From Botryotinia globosa (lineage: Eukaryota; Ascomycota; Leotiomycetes; Helotiales; Sclerotiniaceae), in NCBI GenBank assembly GCA_014898425.1, contig RCSZ01000004.1:744001-808000 (forward strand): a stretch of 64,000 nt of DNA. The letters run 5' to 3'. How positions within the stretch are numbered: the first letter of the stretch is position 1; each line of letters opens with the position of its first letter. Below are positions 10,974 to 23,144 of this stretch, one piece after another. Position numbers and translations under genes: made by a program. The notes under the pieces were generated by a model, which was not told the DNA's origin, searched no databases, and was given only the letters and a program-made list of their open reading frames with translations.

Positions 10974-13266
10974 TCAGTCATCTTCGTGAAAGAAAGTAGG
11001 CCCGGTAGCTTGTGAAGGAGCTGTCGATGGTCCAGCATCGACCATTTCAATATCATCCCTCTGATAAGATGCTTCATGTGTCATGATCCCTTGCATAGCT
11101 TGGTCTTGACTACCACTCCGGTATTCAATGGCGCTTAGTGGTCTAGCGGGCCCAGTGATGGGAGGAGTTTGTTGGCCGTAGGGGTTCTCATACAGAACAT
11201 CTTCTGGTGGAGAAAATGACCACACCTTAAATCATGTTAACAGAATTCAGGGAAAGAGGAGGACTGTGGTACTTACTTCCATTATAGTGCGATTCGATCT
11301 GCTTGCCATAACCACACACTTTTCTTCTTCAAAGGCCACTCTCCAGACAGCCTCGGCAGGAGCTGTGAGCTCACGAACAAGTTGACCAGTCTTGAGATCC
11401 CACACTTTGACTCGGCCATCACTACCTCCACTAACCACTCGTGTATCATCAAATTGCAAACTTGTGACACTATTGTCATGAGCAGCTAGTCTATGAATTG
11501 GAGCCATTTTTTCAAGAGACCAAACGCGAACAGACCCATCAGAGCCACCAGTGACCAAAGTGTTTCCTCGCATTTGCAATTGCCCAACTAGCGAGGTGTG
11601 TCCTTGAAGAATAGCTTGACAGGTTCTAATTATCCGTTAGTTTGAGTCATCACATCTCAATCAAAAATACATACCCATTTTCTGGATCCCATATCCGAAC
11701 ACTGGTGTCAAGACTTCCAGTGGCTATTCTCTTTCCATCAAAAGCAATAGCATAAATTTGAGAGAAATGTCCCGAGAGTGTTCGTAAACATCTTCCTTCC
11801 GAGATGCTCCAGACTCTAGCTGTAGTATCATAACTTCCAGAAACAACAATATCTCCTTTAATTTCTAGGCATCTAACACTTGCCTGATGACCCACAAGGA
11901 CGTTTTTGCAAACTCCAGTCTTAATATCCCAGATTCTTAGAGTGGTATCTCGAGAGCCTGAAATTGCCGTGTTTGCATCAGACATCTTCAGGCACCGGAC
12001 TGTGGAAGTATGTCCACGCAGAGTATGTAAACTCTCACTGTGAACCGTTAGTAATAGGTCTCAAACATGTGATTAGCAACACATACCCAGCAGCCATGTC
12101 CCATACTCGCACATCACGATCGCAACCTCCACTAACGAGTGTATCCTCCCATGGTACCATTGCCCAAACACCCATTACATGCCCGGTCAAGGTCTTTTGT
12201 GCATTTCCATCCGTATTGAAAACATGAATCTTAGCGTTGTCCAACGCTACGACAATGTACTTTGGTGTTAGATGCAGACTTGTAACCACACCCTGATCTT
12301 GTGTAATATGCCTTGCGATGTTTTGTCCTCCAGTCCTCCAGGCGGTTTCAACCAAATATCTTTGTTTGAAGTGTGACTTATATGACCTTATCTTTGGCCT
12401 TCTCAATGCGCCAGAGGCAGTCGCACTATCAAAGCTTCTGGAACTTCCAGGGACTTGTGACAATCCTGCGCTGATTCCGGGAAAAGAATGTGCAAGGGCC
12501 GAAGTCTCTCCTGCTTGTAATGCCTTATGAACAGGGTGTGGAGGAGGTCGAAGTGACGGTATTAGAGGTGTAACGGGATGATGTTCTGACATTCTTCGGC
12601 CATAATCGTGCTTCGCACATAATTTCATCCAAGTGACATCGTCTGCAAGAAGATCTCTCCAACGTTTCGAAACCTGGGACGAGCGCGCAAGGACTTTGGG
12701 GTCGTCTATACAAGACAGAATCTATGTAAATCAATTAGCTTGGGCTTCACCTTTTGAATATGGAAACGTACACGAAGGCATAGTTCATCTGGCAAAGTGG
12801 TAAATGGATCTTTCTTCAGTAACGGGCTAACATATTGATGTACAAAGCTTAGTTGTTGGCTTGTGCACAAGTTCAAAAGATCTCCTAATATCCTCGTTCT
12901 TTCGGGTGCTGAACTTTGCGCGAAGTATATTCTGATTTGTGATAAAAATATGTCCTCCTTTTCTCCCGCTTCACTCCAATCTGGTTGCGGGTGATCAGGA
13001 CCTGGACTTGCTGCCGGTGTAGGGGGAGGAGGAGGGTCATGACTCGAGTGCGTGGGAGACTGTATATCGGCGGACGAAGTCATCATATTTGGAGTCGGAG
13101 GACCTCTTGGTCTACTTAGGATCTTTTCTAACCTTTGCGGCATTGGAATGTGGTCGCCATTTGTGTCGACCGTTAACGCGCGTGTGGGAGACATTTCGCC
13201 GTCTCTTTCAATGGGTGCAATGGAAGCCCTTCTGTCTGTTAAGCTCAAAGGTCTGAAATTATCCAT
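10974..13266 (-). CDS. F-box/WD40 repeat protein of the Cdc4/Fbw7 (FWD-1) type
   Basis: Five exons (12772-13266, 12087-12721, 11675-12037, 11277-11625, 10974-11225) give 697 residues. This is the substrate receptor class of SCF ubiquitin ligases, which bind phosphorylated degrons and hand targets to Skp1-Cul1. The N-terminal 140 residues are Pro/Ser-rich. The F-box straddles the first intron (LPDELCLRILSCIDDPKVLA, then SSQVSKRWRDLL). Eight WD40 blades follow, for example SGSRDTTLRIWDIKTG and SGSYDTTARVWSISEG. Eight blades, rather than seven, point to Cdc4/Fbw7 and to Neurospora FWD-1, the clock protein receptor, rather than Met30/sconB. The acidic tail ends MVDAG...FFHEDD. All four introns (49-51 nt) keep phase. 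The exact ortholog (Cdc4 or FWD-1) is an inference. Confidence 0.92.
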
Positions 13267-15789
13267 ACCCGCTTTCTTCTTCTCCTCTTATTTCAACCAG
13301 TTGTTCCGTCTAGGTTGAACGGTTGAGAAAGGGTTATGATCGAAGATGCGGAGGTCGTGAAGGTCTTTCCCGACTAGATTGAGGCTTGGGACCAAGGGAA
13401 GAATTTGGATTGGCAATCGACGGATGAAATCTCGACCATGGGAATGAAACACGAATGCGCCAATTGATATAGAAGTGAATATATTAAATTTAACCCAAGG
13501 AATCGTCTTTTAACGTGTGTTAAAGGCGGTGTTGAGAGATGGTCGTGCAACGTAGTGTCCAAGGGAACACATTCGAATGCGTTGTCGTTAGGGTTGAAAC
13601 TCGATGATTAATGGCACAATTTGAATCAAGTATGTTGGAATATCTATACCGATCACGAATACAAATGGCAAGAATCAATCGTAGTGATATGGTCTACACT
13701 TGTTGAAATGTTTGACGATAAGATAGTATTCCAAAAGCGAGTAATATAAATGCTTTGGAACTTTTAATGTACTTTGTACTGGCTGGGCTGAGGTTGATCT
13801 TGAGATGAGAGAGAGACTTCTGCGTGGTAAGCCAGCGGAAGTGGAACGTCGTGGGTCGTGGGTCGTGGGCCGTGAGTGGATTTTGCTAATTGGAGTTAAT
13901 GAGCTTTTGGGTGGTCTCAGTCATTATTGCGGTCATGCCTAGGAGGCAGGGATAATTCGTTAATGAAGGACGAGGTAAGGATGTTGAAGAACTTTAAAGT
14001 GGGAAAAATGGATGATCAATTAGATGTTATCACGAATGTCTGTCTGTCTCCTGTATGTATGTATGATATTGGTCGTTGACTTGGATGGAGATGTTTTGGG
14101 GATCGTGTTCCTGATGTTCTCGACTAGAAGATGGATATCCAAATCAACAGATGGCAAGTCACTGCAAACAGACAATAACACATGGGCGAATTACCTAGTC
14201 CCTCCCTCGCACTGGGTGAATGAAGCTCCACGTTTCTTGTTACTCCTTTATAAATCGAGGGGTAGATCTATCTGTACGGTCTGCACAATCTAGGTAGTCG
14301 CTACGAAGTATGGAAGTATCAACATCACTCGCTCCTATAATAAGTTGATCAATGATTTCGGGTCTTCGTCGTCATGACTTATCGATAGTGTAGAAATTTG
14401 AAAGACTGTCAACTAGAACTGAGATCTTTCAATCTCTATTTTAACACCAGCGTACCTAGGTAGTAGTTCCATGAGAGCTTCAGTGAAGGAACTCTATAAT
14501 ATCAGGGGCTTGAGTTCTGGTACCGATTCTTTGATGGACCTCGACTGATTGGGTTGGTGGTGGTGGTGGCGGTGGAAATGTCATATAGCTAGCTACCTAG
14601 GTCGGGTAGGTAAGATACAAAGATCCCATTAAAAATCAATAATTATTCTAAATCTAATCTTACCAGATGCCTCATAGCAATTAATAAGCGTCTAGCTAGT
14701 GTCGCCATCATTAATTACTCAAGTAATATCTTGTATGTTATCCCTCCGTCACGTAGGTAGAGATACTCCTGGGTAAGTCATAAGAGGCGAATTAAAATTT
14801 CTACGCAGTGAACATTCATTCATCTCACCCATCCATCTAGCTCGCGCACTCACGAAATCTAGAAGACTCAAATAAGCAACATATCAGTGCATACCCAGTG
14901 GTACATACCACATGGCCCATTTTGTCTTTCACCACACACATTAATCATCACAAATCATCCATACTCTTTCAGCCAAACCTACCACATGATATCACCATCT
15001 TCATAAAAGGGGGGGCGAAAAACTCACTTACAAGTTACAACTCGTGCGTGCCACTAATAAATAATCTAATCTAACACCACCACCTGGTGCACCTAATCGC
15101 CTCCCTTTTGTTATCGCGATAACGCCCCCTAATAAACATTTCCCAAATACATCATCGCTATGCTCGCCAAAATCGGGAGCACCATCACGAACTTTTCAAT
15201 AGTCAAAGGTTAAACTCAAGGCTTAAGCTAAAGTACTGGAAACAGAAGGCTGTGCATCGATTTCTCTCGTTTCACATCCTCCAACCTTTTTACCCCTTAC
15301 ATTTCGTCCTTTTCTTAGCCTTAGCTTTTCCAAGGTTTCAATATCGAAAAGCGCAGGACTTTTCATCCCGAACAATGGAGCGAAACCAGTCCGCATTAAT
15401 CTGGTAAAATACATCTTCTGAATTGTCTGTTCTCTAAAAATAGTATGGAGCCAAAGGTTCCAGTGTTTCGAGATCCAAGGTTTTGTCTCGGAGTGGAGCT
15501 TTGATGTAAGCGAATTATGCGTTCATCCCCCCTCTTCAATTTCTATTCGCGAACCTAATAAGGGGAAAGTGATGGAAATAAATATCCTAAAAGTTCCAAT
15601 GGGTAGGAACATAACATAATTGGTATCATATTCCTTCCTCTTGTGCCCAATCTATATCTTACAAGAACATCCATCTATGCCCTTTATCTTTTGTATTCTC
15701 CTACTGGACCAGCATAAGTTTCCTTTCCATTCCATGCCCTTTCTCCTCTTTTATATATATACATAGCCCTCCTTCATCTAACCGCCCTT
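13267..15789. other. Long intergenic region
   Basis: About 2.5 kb without a credible gene, upstream of the F-box/WD40 gene and downstream of the ZIP transporter. It contains a short 7-bp tandem (GTCGTGG) around 13847-13876, a short GGT tract near 14553-14575, and two copies of the palindrome ACCTAGGT at 14455-14462 and 14595-14602. A promoter this long would suit a regulatory gene, but that is inference. Confidence 0.55.
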
Positions 15790-17121
15790 TCAATGTTCAT
15801 GGCCAAACTGTGTTAGTAGAGGGATCAACATTCCCCCAACCGCCGCGAGCGTATCTCTCATTTGCGGTTTCGCTTGTTTACGTTGCGAAATACCGTCAAG
15901 ATACCCGTTGGAATTTGTGTGTTCATGGGAATGTACCCCTGAGTCTTCTTGCATAGCATGCATTGCGACGTATCTATTGCCTCGTTATTAGCCCCGTCTG
16001 CCTTTGGGTTGTTTGAAAAGAATTAGGGGTTGCTTACAGAAAAGTTCCACCAGAAAACAATAGTAGCATTCCCGTCCACCATTGTCCTTTGGCTCCCTCG
16101 ATATTTCCCCCACCAAGAATATTCACCAATAGAAACGTCGTGATGGCACCGAATGGAGCTGCGAGACTAAAAACTATGAGATGACCACGTGCTGCTCGTT
16201 TCGAAAGTCCTTGCTTCAGTAAGACGGATGTAAGTCCAAAGGCGGCAGGCGCTTTATGGACCATGATTGCAATGAAAATGATAAACCCTAGTTTCGTGTT
16301 GGATGTAGAAGCGGATGCGCCCATAGCTATTCCATCTGCCGATGCATGTATCACAAGCCCTGTCGTTGTAGCCAGACTACGACTTTGCTTCGGGCTCGGC
16401 GTGAGTGATTGAAAAAAGCCGTCTGATTCTTCATCAGACGAAGAGATGTTTGATATTCCTTGAGATAGGTTATTAAGAGAAATTTGCCTTGGAGCTCCCG
16501 GGGCTTGTAATTTCTCGGAAGCATGTCTTGGAACTTTGTCAATTAAGAACATAAGAATGAATCCCAAAATCAGAGATAAACCAATCCAGAATGTAGGTGA
16601 TTCGTCGTCGTCGTGATGCACATCGCTTTCACTCGTTGGTTTCTCCTCCGACTTTTCTGGTGCACTATTGTCCTTTTGCCCTGCCAAAGTTTCCCTGGTG
16701 ATAATCTCAACTTCTGCGGGCTGCGAAGTCCTTGAATTGAGCTGAGCATGTCTTCGGTTGACAATTGCTTTGTTCGAGTATGCGATTGTGTTGACTCCAC
16801 CAACCCATGATAGCTCAGAGCTTCTCTCTTGAACCTTCATGCTCCGTGCTCCATGAGTATGTGCCGAAGATCCTGCAGTATATACTGCCTCAATTCCTTC
16901 GGGTATAATAACAACCAACGAAGTCCCGACAAGTACCCCCATACCAATCGTAGATATTAATCGAAGTTGGGAGGGCGATAAGGTCATAGATAATGGGATT
17001 GCTCCAGCAAGAAAGCAACTAAGTACTTCATCAGCATATGAATTACAAGCTTTGAGTAGGGAAATTACCTCAAACACATTATCACGCTCAAAATGAGCAG
17101 CATAAATAAGCCGTCGAACAT
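15790..17121 (-). CDS. ZIP family metal transporter, ZIP9 (SLC39A9)/Atx2-like
   Basis: Three exons (17069-17121, 16038-17018, 15790-15973) give 405 residues. ZIP9-type proteins move zinc or manganese into the cytosol from the Golgi or secretory pathway. The first exon encodes a hydrophobic helix (MFDGLFMLLILSVIMCL) that continues across the intron as SCFLAGAIPL. The metal-site helices are recognisable: VIHASADGIAMGAS (TM4) and VHKAPAAFGL (TM5). A His/Asp-rich cytosolic loop (DVHHDDDESP) lies between TM3 and TM4. The final exon ends GMLIPLLTQFGHEH, the typical ZIP9 terminus. Introns are 50 and 64 nt with phase kept. It is divergent from HAT1. The metal cannot be told from sequence. Confidence 0.92.
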
Positions 17122-17627
17122 CGTGAATACCCTCTACTTGCACCTTTAAAATCTACGTCGCAATCCTATAAATACCAGATCAAAATGAATATCACCGCTT
17201 CATTTCGAAATCAGAACCACAATAAGTAGAAAGGAGACAAGACAATTTATTAAATCCTCAGAAAGGCAGGTGAAAGATATTTTTGCCTATGATTGCGCAC
17301 TTCCACTCCCTTTATAAAGAAATTAAATCGTCACTCCGGGATGACAGATTTGGGGTCTTACTCAGTGCACGAACGAGGCTGAACTACCAGATTGAACTAA
17401 CCTTGGAAGCTAATAATAAAGAGTGGCGGGCCACAATGTTAAGTAATTTATTAGAAATCCCTGTAACTTCTGGGGAGAAAACGCGTCTCAGCCGAAAATC
17501 ACTCTATTACTCCCTACGCGATTTATTAAGCTCTGGTGAGTGAAGCTTTGAACCTGAACACGACAATTGATCAACATCCGTACCTATCTTTCGCATTCAC
17601 AGTATCAGCAAAATCGGTGTCGCGAAG
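17122..17627. promoter_or_regulatory. Divergent promoter region of the ZIP transporter and HAT1
   Basis: The 506 bp between two oppositely oriented starts must hold both promoters. It contains an 84-codon plus-strand frame at 17289-17543 ending next to a GTGAGT donor-like sequence. I recognise nothing in that frame, and it may be leader or upstream-ORF sequence of HAT1. Confidence 0.5.
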
Positions 17628-19378
17628 ATGGCTGAAATAGATTCTGATTGTAGGTTTTAACAATTTCTGTCACCCAAAGTCCTTTTTATTGTTCCCGTCG
17701 ATCGGTGGTATTCCTCCAAAGATATGCTGTCTCTTGCTTCCTCCCCAATGCTCCATGTTGAACTTGAACTGTATGCGCCGATGAGCAATAGCTCACGAAA
17801 ATCATTTTCATACTTCATAAAAGCTAACACAATGTAATTCAGGGTCGTCCGATTCAAATGAGGCCATATATATCTCTCTCGTCACTCCAAGCACCGAAGG
17901 CATAACCTCACTTCATACTTTCAATCCAAAATTCACATATCCCATTTTCGGCGATGAGGAATCAATATTTGGTTATCAGGGATTGAGAATCAACTTAAAA
18001 TATAATGCCTGTGACATGCGACCTGGCCTTCAAATTACCTACAACAAGAAATTTAAAGCAGTCGGTGATATAGAACCAACAGATCTGAAGGCAGTGCTGG
18101 AACCATTCTTGCCAAAGAGTATGTTCACTTCACGAAAAACTTCCAGGGACTGTCACTAACATCAACATAGCTGCTTTTGAAAAATCAAGTGTTTTTGAAT
18201 CGCATATTTCAGCTACTCCAGCAGATTGGCATCCGCCAGGAGAACTCTTTCGCACAATTGAGATCGGTGGAGAAATATTTGAGATATGGAAAGGCAATCT
18301 CTCGGATCCGGTCATTCAACAAACCATCAAGCGGGTGCAAACTCTAGTCCCATTGTTTATTGAAGGCGGAACCTTACTTGATCTTGATGAATCGGAAGAT
18401 GATCTTGGACGTTGGACAGTATTCTTCTTGTACCACAAGAAGCCAGCTGCAGCCTCATTTTTTGAGAAATCTTCATCCTACATATTCATGGGCTTTTGTA
18501 CTGTCTATCGTTATTTCGTATATACGCCTGCTACTCCTCCACAATCCCCTAATGGCGACAAAGCAGCTCCCGAGTTCACAATCCCTGTTGACGGTGTATC
18601 GTTTAACACTCTTCCATGTCGCTCAAGGATATCGCAATTCCTCATTCTACCCCCTTTCCAGAGCGGGGGCAAAGGATCACTATTCTACAACGCCGTATTC
18701 GACTATTTGTCTAGTGACCCATATACAAGAGAAATCACAGTGGAGGACCCGAATGAAGCATTTGATGATTTAAGAGACATTAACGATCTAGCTCGTTTAC
18801 TCAAGGACGAACGTTTCTGCAAATTAAAGCTAGACTCAAAGGTGAAAATCAACCCTAAAGGTCCAGCACCAGCCAAACTCTTTGATACCGATGCATACGA
18901 GAAGCTACGAGTTCAATTGAAAATCGCCCCTCGACAATTCGCTCGCCTTCATGAAATGTACCTCCTATCTATAATCCCCCCTTCCGCTAAAGCAGCCCTT
19001 CTCCGTGACACGGGAAAACCACAGAAGTCTCTTCCGCCTCCTAGAAAAGAAGATGAATACATGTATTATCTCTGGCAACTCCTCGTGAAGCAACGTCTCT
19101 ATCGTCACAACAAAGATGCGTTGGCGCAATTTGATCGTGGAGAAAGAATCGATAAATTGAACGAAGCTTTAATGGGTGTAGAGGCTGATTATGGAAGATT
19201 GATTGAGATGGTCGAGGAGAGAATTGAGATGGATAAATCGACTGCTGTTGGAAAGGGGAAGGGAAAGAGTGTGGCTAATGGAAATGGAAAGAGGGCTGTT
19301 AGTGAAGAGGACGATGAAGATGAAGAAGAAGATGAAAATGAGGAGCCTTTGGCTAAGAGGTTGAAGTTTGCTTCTTGA
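17628..19378 (+). CDS. HAT1: Histone acetyltransferase type B catalytic subunit Hat1
   Basis: Three exons (17628-17649, 17843-18118, 18171-19378) give 501 residues. Hat1 acetylates newly made histone H4 on Lys5 and Lys12 with its partner Hat2 before deposition on DNA. The first exon is only 22 nt (MAEIDSD plus one base), and the junction restores DWSSDSNEAIYISLVTP, the conserved N-terminus. The acetyl-CoA site is seen as RISQFLILPPFQSGGKGSLF, which carries the QxxGxG pattern. The region IAPRQFARLHEMYLL is typical of the C-terminal part. The tail holds a Lys/Gly-rich segment, an acidic run and a basic LAKRLKF end, fitting a nuclear location. The introns are 193 and 52 nt. Confidence 0.95.
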
Positions 19379-19758
19379 ATAGCATAGGTGGTAATTTGGT
19401 TGGTATGGGAGGGAAGAAGCGCGCGTATTAAAAGTGGTACCGCAAATTAGTACTCACTGTTTCATGGAGTTCGGGCGTGATCGACTTTAGGGATGATATC
19501 AGGAAATGCTTGAAATCTTTGGTTCTCGGATGGGAAAGAATAAATCTGGAGAGAAAGAATGAACATTAGAGTCGAACAGTTCAACTTCAGACATCAATAC
19601 GCAGCGAAATTCAAATGATAAGATGTCAATTCATATTTACGCCAATTATTCCGTTACTCCCATTTCCCTGAATTTCTCTATTTCATTTGACCAACCATGT
19701 TTTCATTCCATCCGCCCATTGCCCATCACTAAGCACCAAGCCCAACTGTTTAACCATG
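19379..19758. other. Convergent intergenic spacer
   Basis: This spacer lies between the 3' end of HAT1 and the 3' end of the decayed reductase gene on the opposite strand. Nothing else is recognised in it. Confidence 0.5.
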
Positions 19759-20720
19759 TTAACACCTACAGCCTCGTCCTCTTAAACCCCGCAACTCCCT
19801 TTCCAACTCCCTTTCCGAGCGGCCCGCCACAACTTTCGCTTCTCTCAAAGCTCTCGCCGCCGTTCCCCTGACTCTCCTCTCCTCAAGCACCCACAATCCT
19901 CCTATCGTACATGCACTTGGCGTACTCACTTTATCCCCCAAAAGCGCAGGATGCTCACCTAGGAGAATCAAACCAGCTACACCACGCATAGTCTGCGCAG
20001 CCATTTTTTGCGCTTCTGCTCGCGGGAGTCCCATTGCTACTGCATCGTCTGTGGTGGCCGCGAGCATCAATGCGAAAAATACCGGGCTGGAACCACAAAG
20101 TGCAGTGCAGGCATGCATGCTTGAAGAAGGAAGAAAAACAACTCTGTCAATGCGTGTGGAAATCCTGGTTAGAAGTGCGGTTGCGCTTTCGGGCAGGGGA
20201 GAAGTAGAAATGTTTATTACCGTCATTGATTCTCGGATCTGGAAGCGGTGTTGGGCATGCGCGGACGATGGTGCAGGGGTTGGAGGCGGATGCGAGGTCG
20301 GTGACACCTTTTGTTTGTTTGGCGAAGAGCTCCGTCTGGAGTTTCGCGACGGTTACACCCGCGCAGATACTGATTAGAGGTTTACCGGCTAGGGCTTTGC
20401 GCCATATCAGGCTTGGATATAATCTCGTTTACTGTGTAGGGTTTACAGGCGAGAACAATGACGGTGGCACGCTGGACGGTGAGGACATTTTCGTTTTGGA
20501 GGATGGTGATGCTGCTTGTGAGAAGATAGGGGGACAATGTCTGTCGTACTTTCTTTGCGGACTCGGGGCGGCGGATACAGGCGATGAATTTTGAGGAAGT
20601 TGATTTTTCTGATGTGATTGGAGGGATAGTTCTTGGGACTTGGGGCGTATTAACGGAGCTGGGTATTCCAGAGAGTATTGCTATACTCATTGTTCCTATG
20701 GCTCACAAGGAAATCTGGCA
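19759..20720 (-). pseudogene. Decayed pyrroline-5-carboxylate reductase (ProC/Pro3) copy
   Basis: The minus strand encodes recognisable P5C reductase sequence from end to end, but in several frames. The N-terminal part reads AIGTMSIAILSG where the NAD(P)-binding GxGxMG motif is expected, then FIACIRRPESAKKVRQTLSP. A one-base insertion near 20396-20398 shifts the frame just before the ICAGVTVAKLQTELF block. One-base losses near 20254-20262 and 20232-20243 disrupt the IVRAMPNT region. The last part (DAVAMGLPRAEAQKMAAQTM) is readable, but the catalytic-domain GSGPAFF is GSSPVFF and the PGGCTIGG block is PSACTIGG. Several changes are G:C to A:T transitions. The enzyme makes proline from pyrroline-5-carboxylate; this copy cannot. 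A functional copy must exist elsewhere. Confidence 0.85.
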
Positions 20721-21369
20721 AAACAAAGTTGGCAAAACAGAAGGCATTATTCGATAGATCATTGGTATACTGAACAGATGTGCACAAAAATAGAGTTTGT
20801 TTCTCAAGATACTATTGTCCAAGTGAATAATGTGATAGTTGCAGAAATATAGCAAAGTGTAACATGAATATGATTTCTCTGCGCACATGGGAGAAGTACA
20901 TGTTCATATCTCGTCTTGGAGCCTACAAGAACGGGTACGGACGACTGATGGCTCCTACTGTACTCGAGAAGCACTTCACTGTTTCCAAAACACTGACTTA
21001 TATAAACTGGCAACATAATTTTCTCTCGATCCATCTCCTTGAGTCAATAAAAGAGGCCCAGAAGAAACAAACACACAAACATCTCAGAACCAAGAACTGT
21101 CGAGGTCATTTTTAATTCCATATTTCCAATTAAAGAACTTGTATTGATCATCTGCTTCTTCGATCGGAATCATTATCAAGGTAGTTAGTTACCTAGTTCG
21201 AATACATCCTGAAAGTATCTTCTTCATATACATCCCTTGTCTGGAATATATTGAGGTTCTAACCTTGAAGTCAGAAGTCAAGCAAAGCTCCCTTCCCCAC
21301 ACCAAAATACTGCCAACGCTCCACCGCCCAAATTTCACCCAACAAAGCATAGTGCTTCAAAACTACATC
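20721..21369. other. Intergenic region
   Basis: This region lies upstream of both CTK3 (plus) and the decayed reductase (minus). Pyrimidine-rich leader-like sequence precedes the CTK3 start. No gene is recognised. Confidence 0.5.
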
Positions 21370-22410
21370 ATGGATACAACCAGACCATCTCCACTGCGCA
21401 TCAGTAAACTGCTAAGTTCCATTGAAGACCCGACTTTTCGCGCGAATTTACCAGATTCCGTACCAAGCAAGCCGCTCAAAGCGAAGGTCAAGCCAGCGCA
21501 AGAAGAGATGGATCCCTTCGAAGTGCGCATTCGCTTTACGCAATATTTACAACATCTGAATGCGAGTGTTACGAGTGCGAATAAGACGGCACAGTATGCG
21601 TTGAAATATAGGGATATGGATGAAGATCTACATAGTTGCATTCTGGAACAATTGGAGAGAGTACGTCTATGGTTTTTTTGGTTTTTTGTGTCAGAGATTG
21701 GATCTGTGGGAATCAAGAAGAAGGAAGCGCGTTTCTGAAATTTTAATGGCAGCGACTTGGGTTGTGAAAAAGAATGTAGCTGACCTAAAATTCAGAATTC
21801 TATGAACAATAGGGCAAACATCATGTTTTTCATCGAAATTTTATGCGATATGGCATCGAGAGAAGGCCACGATGATTACGTCCGCATGATGCAAAGAGAT
21901 ATTTTACGGGTAGTTGATGCCGTTGCGCCAGAAGATGGATCCGGAGCAGCCAATGTTAAAGTAGTTCGCAAAGTTCTCCAAGGCCTTCAACAAAAATCTT
22001 TCCTTTTACCTCAAACTGTTACGGAAATTGAAGAATGTCTCAAGGAACGCGATACCCAACCCGACGCACTCATGTCTTCTCCACCCGCAAACGAAGCCAA
22101 TGGAAATGGCACTTCACAGCATGCTACTCCCAAACAAACCAAACCGAATGGAGTAGGGAGATTGGATAAGAGACAGATTGAACAGAGAATTGAAGAGGAT
22201 CGCGAGAGACATAAGAGATTGAGAGAACATATCTGGGCTGTACCGGCCTTAGGACCCAATTCGGAGTTCGATAAATTGTGGGATGAAACGAGCGATTTGG
22301 GAGATGATGATATGGATTTGTATGAAGAAGAAGCTATGGAGAGAAAAGAGGCTGGAAGGGAATGGTTTAATGAGCAAGCTCATAAAAGTAGACTTGAGGG
22401 ACAATTTTGA
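21370..22410 (+). CDS. CTK3: CTD kinase subunit gamma (Ctk3)
   Basis: Two exons (21370-21660, 21796-22410) with a 135-nt intron give 301 residues, or 255 if translation begins at the inner ATG at 21508. The family normally starts MDPFEVR.RFTQYLQHLNAS, which is exactly the inner Met, so the shorter form is plausible. The upstream 46 codons are open and begin MDTTRPSPLRISKLL. Ctk3 is the CID-like subunit of the CTDK-I complex, which phosphorylates Ser2 of the RNA polymerase II C-terminal domain during elongation. After the intron the CID-like fold continues (MFFIEILCDMASREGHDDYV), followed by a Gln/Asn-rich linker and a conserved acidic helical end (HIWAVP...FDKLWDETSDLGDDDMDLY). Confidence 0.9.
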
Positions 22411-23144
22411 GTGGAGAGTTACTATCCCCGATCATGGCGTTAAATTGTATCATATAGCGGAGTTCGTGCATTGGCGTTCTACGGTTATTCAGGTATACCG
22501 GGGATCATTATGTGGCATGTAAGATTACTTGGACGGCGTGGTTATATATAAGTTTGAGGATTTTTGCATCGCGCGGCTATATTGTCTTAGGTGCTCGGGA
22601 GTCAGCACATAAAAATGCGGCAATACCCTTTTGTTATACAGAGATTTCGTGTTGAAAATTCAGCTTTCAAAAAGAAACAGAACAAGTGGGACCTTTGAAA
22701 TTATGGCAACCTCCTTTATATAAGCATTCTCGCAAGATTACTTTGATTGCCGCTACAAATTAATAAGCATTTCAACCAAAGTCTGGACGCTTCGGAAAAT
22801 ACGGATTCTTATTAGTGCACGCAATGTGCCTCCTGTGCGGCTTGATCATCTTTGCTTCCAGCTGTGAATCCGGCTGTAATTCTCATGTTTGGGGTAGTAT
22901 TCTCTTTTTGCTGGAATTCCTTGTGTGTATCTGAAGATGTCGGAAGGCTTGAGACGGCAATTCGGCTGCTTTAGAACCCTCGCGGTAGTAGGTCAAGCAG
23001 TTCTTAACGTATGTTAGTCTGAGTGTGTGGGTGAAAAGACGACAACTCACAAGCACTAGCTTTCTCTTAATACTACTAGCGAGTTCTTTCCATAAGTTCC
23101 TGGCAAAATGATCTAAAGTTGGTCTACATGAGGGAAACTAGAGA
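22411..23144. other. Convergent intergenic region
   Basis: About 730 bp between the 3' ends of CTK3 and the unknown gene on the minus strand. No frame, repeat or RNA gene is recognised. Confidence 0.5.

Noticed and set aside
14024..14293. 89-codon plus-strand frame upstream of the F-box/WD40 gene
   Set aside because: No motif, no convincing splice sites, composition like the surrounding non-coding DNA.
17289..17543. Plus-strand frame between the ZIP transporter and HAT1, ending at a GTGAGT donor-like site
   Set aside because: No recognised domain and no support for a second exon of useful length; more likely HAT1 leader sequence or an upstream ORF.
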